This document shows, one piece after another, positions 57,999 through 64,000 of a DNA stretch of 64,000 nucleotides. The stretch's first letter is position 1. Each line of letters begins with the position of its first letter. Both the position numbers and the translations under genes were made by a program. This DNA is from Streptosporangium becharense. Its GTDB lineage: Bacteria; Actinomycetota; Actinomycetes; Streptosporangiales; Streptosporangiaceae. The notes under the pieces were generated by a model that saw only the letters and a program-made list of their open reading frames with translations, was not told the origin of the DNA and searched no databases. The stretch spans positions 7,316,001 through 7,380,000 of the forward strand of contig NZ_JACHMP010000001.1 in NCBI RefSeq assembly GCF_014204985.1, in the 5' to 3' direction.

Positions 57999-58943
57999 GT
58001 GCGTTCGCTCATCCTCTTGGGCCTGGTCGGCTTCGCCGCGCAGCTCGTCGACGGCAGCTTGGGCATGGCCTATGGCGTGACCTCGACGACGCTGCTCCTG
58101 GCCATCGGAACCAACCCCGCCGCCGCGTCGGCCACGGTCCACCTCGCGGAGATCGGCACCACGCTCGCCTCCGGCATATCCCACTGGCGCTTCAACAACA
58201 TCGACTGGAAGGTCGTCGCCAAGATCGGCGTTCCCGGTGCCGTCGGAGCCTTCGCGGGAGCCACCGTCCTGTCCGGCCTCTCCACCGAGACGGCCGCCCC
58301 CGTCATGTCCCTGATCCTGCTCACGCTGGGCGTCTACGTCCTGGCCCGCTTCACGGTCTTCGGCCTGCCCAAGGGCAACCTGGGCAAGCCGCTCCGCAAG
58401 CGCTTCCTGGCACCCCTCGGCCTGGTGGGCGGGTTCGTCGACGCCACCGGCGGCGGCGGGTGGGGCCCGGTCGGCACCCCCGCCATCCTGGCCAGCGGCC
58501 GGCTGGAGCCGCGCAAGGTGATCGGCTCCATCGACGCCAGCGAGTTCCTGGTCGCGGTCGCGGCGAGCGTCGGCTTCTTCGTGGGCATCGGCTCGGAGAA
58601 CATCGACTTCGCCTGGGTCGCCGTTCTGCTGCTGGGCGGCGTCGTCGCCGCCCCCCTCGCCGCCTGGCTGGTCCGGCACGTCCCGCCGCGCGTGCTCGGC
58701 TCCGCGGTCGGCGGCGTCATCGTCCTCACCAACGTCCGCACCCTGCTGCGCAGCGACTGGATCGACGCCTCCGGCGGCGTCCAGACCATCGCCTACATCA
58801 CCATCGCCGTGATCTGGGCCGCGGCCGTCGCCTACTCGGTCCGCGAGTACCGCCGCGACCGCGAGCACGAGACCGTCGAGGCGGTCGAGGCGGAGCTCAG
58901 GCGGCGTTCCGGGGAGGAGGAGCCCGCGGGGGCCCCCAACTGA
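57999..58943 (+). CDS. TauE/SafE (TSUP) family anion exporter
   Basis: A 314-aa membrane protein with the internally repeated TSUP layout: first half AAQLVDGSLGMAYGVTSTTL, second half GFVDATGGGGWGPVGTPAIL, about eight helices in all. Members move sulfite, sulfoacetate or other organosulfur anions. GTG 57999 is preserved by GGGGGG just upstream and follows the promoter elements; an in-frame GTG at 57936 would start upstream of the minus-10 box. A sulfur role fits the family but no sulfur genes are adjacent. Confidence 0.88.
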   Translation: MRSLILLGLVGFAAQLVDGSLGMAYGVTSTTLLLAIGTNPAAASATVHLAEIGTTLASGISHWRFNNIDWKVVAKIGVPGAVGAFAGATVLSGLSTETAAPVMSLILLTLGVYVLARFTVFGLPKGNLGKPLRKRFLAPLGLVGGFVDATGGGGWGPVGTPAILASGRLEPRKVIGSIDASEFLVAVAASVGFFVGIGSENIDFAWVAVLLLGGVVAAPLAAWLVRHVPPRVLGSAVGGVIVLTNVRTLLRSDWIDASGGVQTIAYITIAVIWAAAVAYSVREYRRDREHETVEAVEAELRRRSGEEEPAGAPN

Positions 58944-58984
58944 CCCGTGGGCCCGTTCCCGGGACTCCGGGTCCGTGACACCAC

Positions 58985-59018
58985 CGAAGACCCCCGCCGC
59001 ACGCGGCGGGGGTCTTCG
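58985..59018. terminator. Bidirectional hairpin terminator, 15-bp perfect stem
   Basis: CGAAGACCCCCGCCG (58985-58999), loop CACG, and the exact complement (59004-59018) lie between the convergent TauE/SafE and ABC exporter genes. Confidence 0.88.
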
Positions 59019-59037
59019 CGCTTCCCGCGGCACCGGG

Positions 59038-60900
59038 TCAGCCCGGTGTCCCCCGCCGGTCGGAGATGCTGTCCAGCCAGGCGCGGTGCAGACCGGCGAA
59101 CCGGCCCGCCCGAGTGATCAACTCGCCGGGCGGCCCGTCCTCGACGATCCTGCCGCCGTCCATCACCAGCACTCGGTCGGCGACCTCCACCGTCGACAGG
59201 CGGTGCGCGATGACCAGGGCCGTCCGGTCCGCCAGGACCGTCCGCACGGCCCGCTGCACCAACCGCTCGCCGGCGACGTCCAGGCTGGACGTCGCCTCGT
59301 CGAGGATCAGCACGGCAGGGTCGGCGAGAAGCGCTCTCGCGAACGCCACGAGCTGCCGCTGCCCCGCCGACAGGCGTCCGCCGTGCTTGCCGACCTGGGT
59401 GCCGTACCCGTCGGGAAGCGCCGAGACGAACCCGTGGGCACCGACCGCGCGGGCCGCCGCGACGACCTCGGCCATGGTGGCGTCCGGCCTGCCGAACCTG
59501 ACGTTGTCCGCCACCGAGCCGCTGAACAGGAAGTTCTCCTGGGTCACCATGACCACCGCGGCGTGCCGCGTCTCCTCGGCGAGGTCGCGCAGGTCGACCC
59601 CGTCCAGGAGCACCCGTCCGGCCACCGGGTCGTAGAAACGGCAGACCAGCTTGGCCAGGGTCGTCTTGCCCGCACCGGTGGTGCCGACCAGCGCCACCGT
59701 CTGGCCCGCGGGGATCACCAGGTCCAGGCGGGGCAGCACCGGGGTGCCGTCCAGGTAGGAGAACTCGACCGCCTCGAACGCGACCGTCCCGCGCGGCGAG
59801 GCCAGCGGCACCGGTTCCCGGGGCTCGGCCACCGACGGGCGCTCCTGCAGTACGCCGGAGAGCTTCTCCAGCGCCGCGCCGGCCGACTGGAACGTGTTAT
59901 AGAACTGGCTGAGCTCCTGCATCGGCTCGTAGAACTGCCGCAGGTAGAGCAGGAAGGCGGCGAGCACCCCGACCGTGACCTCCCGCTCGATGGCCAGCAG
60001 GCCGCCGTAGAGCAGGACGGCCGCGACCGTCACGTTCCCGATCAGCCTGGTTCCCGGGGAGAAGACGGCGACCAGGTGCATGCCGCGCAGGTTGGCGTCC
60101 CGGTAGTCGGCGTTCAGCCGGGAGAAGATCTCCTGGTTGCGCGGCTCCCCGCGGAACGCCTGGACCGCCCGTATGCCGGCCATCGACTCCACGAAGTGGA
60201 CGATCATCAGCGCCACGGTCTCGCGGGTCCTGCGGTAGGCGATGCTCGACTGGCGCCGGAACCAGCGGGTGAACAGCAGCAGGACCGGCAGCGGCAGCAG
60301 CGCCACCAGGCCCAGGTGGACGTCCAGCGCGAGCAGCAGCACCGCGGTGCCGGCCAGTGTCAGCACCGCGGTGACGAGGCCGTCGAACCCCGACTGGAGC
60401 ATCTCCGAGATGGCGTCGACGTCGGAGGTGAGCCGGGAGACGACCCGGCCCGAGGTGTACTCGTCGTGGAAGGACGGCGACAGCCGCTGGAAGTGCCCGA
60501 AGACCCGCCGCCGCAGCTCCAGCAGGATGCTCTGGCCGATACGGCCGGCCATCCCGATGAACACCCGCCGGGTCACCAGTTGCACGACCGCGGCCGCCAG
60601 GATCGCCGCGACGACGAAGACCAGCGTCGCCGGTCCCCTCCCCGCGACCATCGGCGGGATGCCCGCGTCGATGCCCACCTTGACCAGGTACGGGATGGCG
60701 AGCGAGGCGGCGTTGCAGATCACGATCACCGCCATGAGCAGGGCGATCCGCCCGCGGTAGGGCCGCAGCAGATCACCGAGCAGCCGTCTGGACCGGCGGC
60801 GCAGCAGGAACGACGCCTGCTCCGTCACCTCGTCCCGGTCCTCCGCGGCGACGCCGCGCCACTCCCGCGTTCCCTTCACGCCCGGGGCTGCGCCGCTCAA
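59038..60900 (-). CDS. ABC exporter half-transporter, second subunit
   Basis: A 620-aa permease-ATPase fusion of the multidrug exporter type. Six helices (IALLMAVIVICNAASLAIPY first), then Walker A VGTTGAGKTT, a signature altered to GRLSAGQRQLVAFARAL, and a full Walker B VLILDEATSSLD. The start is taken as TTG 60900, because GAGGAGG lies 7 nt upstream and TTGA overlaps the stop of the partner gene; GTG 60879 is an alternative without a ribosome site. It forms a heterodimer with the upstream subunit. Confidence 0.87.
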   Translation of the reverse strand: MSGAAPGVKGTREWRGVAAEDRDEVTEQASFLLRRRSRRLLGDLLRPYRGRIALLMAVIVICNAASLAIPYLVKVGIDAGIPPMVAGRGPATLVFVVAAILAAAVVQLVTRRVFIGMAGRIGQSILLELRRRVFGHFQRLSPSFHDEYTSGRVVSRLTSDVDAISEMLQSGFDGLVTAVLTLAGTAVLLLALDVHLGLVALLPLPVLLLFTRWFRRQSSIAYRRTRETVALMIVHFVESMAGIRAVQAFRGEPRNQEIFSRLNADYRDANLRGMHLVAVFSPGTRLIGNVTVAAVLLYGGLLAIEREVTVGVLAAFLLYLRQFYEPMQELSQFYNTFQSAGAALEKLSGVLQERPSVAEPREPVPLASPRGTVAFEAVEFSYLDGTPVLPRLDLVIPAGQTVALVGTTGAGKTTLAKLVCRFYDPVAGRVLLDGVDLRDLAEETRHAAVVMVTQENFLFSGSVADNVRFGRPDATMAEVVAAARAVGAHGFVSALPDGYGTQVGKHGGRLSAGQRQLVAFARALLADPAVLILDEATSSLDVAGERLVQRAVRTVLADRTALVIAHRLSTVEVADRVLVMDGGRIVEDGPPGELITRAGRFAGLHRAWLDSISDRRGTPG

Positions 60901-62795
60901 CGCACCGCCTCCTCGGACTCGGGGGCGGCCGACAGCAGCGCCCGGTACTCGGGTACGGTCGCCATCAGCTCCTCGTGCCGTCCCACGTGCGCGACCGTCC
61001 CGTCCAGCAGCAACGCCACCCGGTCGGCGAGCAGCACGGTCGAGGCCCGGTGGGCGACGACGATGCCGGTGGCGTCGCGCAGCACGTGGCGCAGCGCCTC
61101 CTCGACCAGGGCCTCGGTCTCCACGTCCAGCGCCGACAGGGTGTCGTCCAGGACCAGGACGCGGGGGCGGCTCAGCACGGCGCGGGCCAGCGCCAGCCGC
61201 TGACGCTGACCGCCGGACAGGGACAGGCCCTGCTCGCCGATCCTGGTCTCCAGGCCCCACGGCAGCCGGTGGACGAACCCGGCCTGGGCGACGCGCAGCG
61301 CCGCCTCGATCTCCTCCCCGGTCGCGTCGTGCCTGCCGAGCGTGAGGTTCTCCCGGACGCTCATCGAGAACAGCGTCGGCTCCTCGAAGGCCGTGGCCAC
61401 GATCGAGCGCAGCACGGGCAGCGGCAGGTCCCGGACGTCGACGCCGTCGATCGTGATCCGGCCGGCGCCGACGTCGTGCAGACGGGGGACCAGCGCGGTC
61501 AGCGTGGTCTTGCCCGACCCGGTGGCGCCCACCACCGCGACCGTCTCACCGGGGCGGACCTCCAGCCAGACGTCACGCAGCACCGGCCCGGCGGCACCGG
61601 GAAAGGTGAAGCCCACGCCCTCGAAACGCAGGTGCCCGCGCGGGCGTCCCAGCGCCCGCGTGCCGCCGACGATTCCGGGTTCGGTGTCGAGCACCTCCAT
61701 CACCCGGTCCGCCGAGGTCATCGCCTCCTGGCCCATGGACAGGATGAAACCCAGCGCGGACACCGGCCAGACGAGCTGGAGCATCAGCGTGCTGAAGGCC
61801 ACCAGCGCACCCAGGGTCAGCGTGCCCGCGCCGACCGCGAGGGCGCCGAGCAGCAGCACCAGCGCGAGGGTGACGTTCGGGATCACCTCCAGGAAGGTGA
61901 AGAATCTGCCGGACAGGCGTACCTTCTCCATCGAGGTCAGGTAGACCTTGCGCGCTCCCTCGTCGAAGACGCCGGAGACGTGCCGGCCACGGCCGAACGC
62001 CTTGATCGTCCGGATGCCGGCCGCCGCCTCCTCCACGACGGTGGCGAGGTCGCCCTGCTCGTCCTGGACCTTGCGGGAGACGGTGATGTACCCGCGTTCG
62101 AAACGCAACGAGGTGATCACGATCGGCACCGCCGAGGCGACCACCAGCAGGCCGAGCGGCCAGTACATGCTCAGCAGCAGCCCGGTCACCGTGACGATCT
62201 GCACGGTGATCAGGACGAGGAAGAGCAGGCCGAAGCCGAGGAAACGGCGGATCGCCGACAGGTCGGTGGTCACCCGCGACAGCAACTGGCCCGACTGCCA
62301 GGAGGAGTGGAAGGCCATCGGAAGCCGCTGGAGGTGGCGGTAGAGGTCGTCGCGGATCCTGGTCTCCACATCCAGAACGGCGTCGGCCAGCAGCCGGCGC
62401 CGCAGCAGGATCAGCAGGGCCTCCGCCGTGCCCAGCGCCAGGGCGAGCAGCGCGAGGGGGACGACGCCGCCGCGGTCGCCCCGGGCGACGGGGCCGTCGA
62501 TGATCTCCCTGCCGACCAGCGGGATGACGATGGCGATCCCCACCGCGGCGAAGGAGGGGATCCAGATCAGGACCAGGCGCGGGACATGGGGGCGGAGGTA
62601 GGTTCGCAGCCGCCACAGGGAGTCGATCCTGCGGCGGGGCCGGCGCGGAGGCGGCGCCGGCCAGGCCGGCGATGTGAGGTCCCGAGGTTCGGGGGGTGCG
62701 GGTTCGTGGTCCCGGGGTTCGGGGGCTGCCGGCCCGTGGGCCGGGAGCTCGGGGGCCGGGGTGCGGGGGTCCGGGGACGCGGTATCAGGGGGCAT
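60897..62795 (-). CDS. ABC exporter half-transporter, first subunit (degenerate Walker B)
   Basis: A 632-aa permease-ATPase fusion. A Pro/Glu-rich tail with repeated PEPRDHEPAPPEPRD precedes six helices. The ATPase has Walker A VGATGSGKTT and a canonical LSLSGGQRQRLALARAV signature, but Walker B is VLVLDDTLSALD, with Asp where the catalytic Glu should be. This asymmetry with its partner is the pattern of heterodimeric exporters with one inactive ATP site. ATG 62795. Cargo unknown. Confidence 0.88.
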   Translation of the reverse strand: MPPDTASPDPRTPAPELPAHGPAAPEPRDHEPAPPEPRDLTSPAWPAPPPRRPRRRIDSLWRLRTYLRPHVPRLVLIWIPSFAAVGIAIVIPLVGREIIDGPVARGDRGGVVPLALLALALGTAEALLILLRRRLLADAVLDVETRIRDDLYRHLQRLPMAFHSSWQSGQLLSRVTTDLSAIRRFLGFGLLFLVLITVQIVTVTGLLLSMYWPLGLLVVASAVPIVITSLRFERGYITVSRKVQDEQGDLATVVEEAAAGIRTIKAFGRGRHVSGVFDEGARKVYLTSMEKVRLSGRFFTFLEVIPNVTLALVLLLGALAVGAGTLTLGALVAFSTLMLQLVWPVSALGFILSMGQEAMTSADRVMEVLDTEPGIVGGTRALGRPRGHLRFEGVGFTFPGAAGPVLRDVWLEVRPGETVAVVGATGSGKTTLTALVPRLHDVGAGRITIDGVDVRDLPLPVLRSIVATAFEEPTLFSMSVRENLTLGRHDATGEEIEAALRVAQAGFVHRLPWGLETRIGEQGLSLSGGQRQRLALARAVLSRPRVLVLDDTLSALDVETEALVEEALRHVLRDATGIVVAHRASTVLLADRVALLLDGTVAHVGRHEELMATVPEYRALLSAAPESEEAVR

Positions 62796-63065
62796 CGGCA
62801 GACGGCACGCTCCTGTCGGTGTTCGGTCGGCGTGGCGGCCGATCGGGACATGACGGGCCGGAACCGCATACCCCCTCTCTCGACCGGTCGCCCGTGCCAC
62901 CGCCCTCGGCGGGTGCCCCGTCGGATCGCCGTCGCCCGCGGAGCGCGGGCGACCCTCAAGTCTCCGCACCGCGGCACGGCGACGGCAATCGGTTCGCCGG
63001 CGGCCATAATGTAGCCGCCGGGGCAGGAAACAAACACTGTGACCTGCGCTTCCCCACGACCTTGA

Positions 63066-64000
63066 TCAGGCGGGGAAGCGCTGGTCCTTCCAGGCGGCCA
63101 GTTCGGCGGCGGCGGCCGACAACTGGGCGGGGGTGACGGCGGGGCCGGTGGCCGCGCCGACCACCAGGGCGGTGTGCACGGTGCCCGGTGCCGCGCCGGA
63201 CGGCCTCAGCAGCAGGCGGTGGGCGGTGGACGAGCCGGTCTCCGTCGCGATCGCCGCCGGTCCGGAGGCGGGCAGGCCGGCGCGGGTGGCCACGTCGCCG
63301 ACCACGACGGTGGTCGCGGAGGTGAAGGACGCCGGAAGGTGCAGTTCGGTGGGGGTGCCCGGGGCCGTGGCGGGTTCGCGCCAGACCAGGACGCCGAACC
63401 GCCGGTCCTTGACCAGCGCGGCGACGTTCGGCATGGAGGACGGGACGCTCAGCCAGGGCTGCCGCTGCCCGGCGCCGCCGTAGCCGGACCGGGCGAGGTC
63501 CTCGTAGGCGAAGGCCAGCACGTCGCCGGCGACCGCCGAGGGGTAGAGGCGGTCCAGCACCGCCTGGTCCAGCCGGGTGGTCACGACGCCCGACGCGTCG
63601 GCGGCGACCACGGAGAAGTCCTCGTCGTTCCAGCCGTCACCCCCGGTCCGCACCTTGGCGGGGTTGCGGTTCATCAGCTCGTGGTGCCGGCCGCTGTAGA
63701 CGTCCCAGTGCCACTGGGTGGAGGAGAGCACGTCTCCCCCCGCGGCGGGGTTCTGCCACCAGCTCTTCCCGGGGATCCCGGAGTCCATGGCCTGGTACAT
63801 GGCCCGCACCATCCACGGCGTGCGGTCGCTGCCGTTGCCGGACAGCTTGTAGCCGAACTCCGAGACGAAGGGTGCGGTGGCCAGCGAGCGGGCCCGGTCG
63901 CGGATCTCGTTCATCGCCGCGTCGTACACCCCGTCGGAGGCCGGTGACAGGTCGAGCGTCATGCGGGCGCCGTCGTAGAAGTGGCTGTTGAAGACGTACC
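63066..64000 (-). CDS. C-terminal part of a secreted-type glycoside hydrolase (GH5-like), partial
   Basis: The frame runs off the right edge (it still reads YVFNSHFYDGARMTLDLSP at 63962-64000), so ATG 63962 is not the true start. Visible are a barrel region with APFVSEFGYKLSGN, whose Glu fits the nucleophile of GH5 endoglycosylceramidase-like enzymes, GKSWWQNPAAGGD and SSTQWHWDVYSGRHHELMNR, then a C-terminal beta-sandwich from about residue 200 of the visible part. It probably hydrolyses a glycoside; the substrate and any signal peptide lie in the missing part. Confidence 0.7.
   Translation of the reverse strand, partial: YVFNSHFYDGARMTLDLSPASDGVYDAAMNEIRDRARSLATAPFVSEFGYKLSGNGSDRTPWMVRAMYQAMDSGIPGKSWWQNPAAGGDVLSSTQWHWDVYSGRHHELMNRNPAKVRTGGDGWNDEDFSVVAADASGVVTTRLDQAVLDRLYPSAVAGDVLAFAYEDLARSGYGGAGQRQPWLSVPSSMPNVAALVKDRRFGVLVWREPATAPGTPTELHLPASFTSATTVVVGDVATRAGLPASGPAAIATETGSSTAHRLLLRPSGAAPGTVHTALVVGAATGPAVTPAQLSAAAAELAAWKDQRFPA

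Overview
The window is high-GC, densely packed DNA with frequent GTG and TTG starts, 4-nt ATGA/GTGA gene overlaps and typical actinomycete families (WhiJ-type XRE/DUF397 pair with an HATPase, PucR, MsiK-style sugar ABC operon without its own ATPase, class IV lanthipeptide synthetase). It fits a filamentous actinomycete, possibly of the Streptosporangiales; the genus is inference. No rRNA, tRNA or CRISPR array was seen.

Layout. 0-9 kb: an XRE-cupin regulator; a PucR regulator converging on a coupled P1-peptidase / Asp-Glu racemase pair; a class A beta-lactamase-like serine hydrolase; and a LacI regulator followed by an arabinose/fucose-isomerase-like gene with two near-identical LacI-type operators between them. 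8.8-10.4 kb: a WhiJ-like trio (DUF397, XRE-DUF5753, HATPase). 10.5-15.3 kb: a compact class IV lanthipeptide locus (LanL-type synthetase, 36-aa precursor, ABC exporter) with a perfect hairpin between precursor and exporter. 15.7-27.5 kb: an insertion-sequence graveyard with IS3 inside IS5, IS30 inside IS3, an intact IS5 element, and fragments of IS630, IS481, IS5 and perhaps IS1380. Within it, between two inverted 326-bp repeats, lie a secreted tendamistat-like protein and a signal peptidase I.

27.5-49 kb: a glycosyltransferase of the glycopeptide-antibiotic type, then a large carbohydrate locus. The minus-strand arm holds two paralogous beta-helix proteins (one Tat-exported, one without a signal), a Gfo/Idh dehydrogenase, a sugar-binding lipoprotein, two permeases, an NAD-epimerase, a DapA-family lyase, a 2-hydroxyacid dehydrogenase, an FAH-family hydrolase and an acetyltransferase. 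The plus-strand arm holds a class III aminotransferase, an enolase-superfamily dehydratase, an amidohydrolase and an SDR, all overlapping. An IclR regulator sits between the arms among repeated TGTTCG half-sites. Together these resemble extracellular polysaccharide recognition or cleavage, uptake, and oxidation/dehydration of a sugar acid to small 2-keto acids; the substrate is not known.

49-64 kb: an 18-bp tandem repeat; a divergent SnoaL/CGNR pair sharing a perfect palindrome; a YCII protein; a YtrA-type GntR/ABC operon with its own palindrome; an alpha/beta hydrolase; a membrane-anchored pentapeptide-repeat protein; a CPA2 antiporter; a TauE/SafE exporter; an asymmetric ABC exporter pair; and the C-terminal part of a glycoside hydrolase running off the end. 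Two perfect 15-bp-stem hairpins end convergent gene pairs at 50.4 and 59.0 kb.
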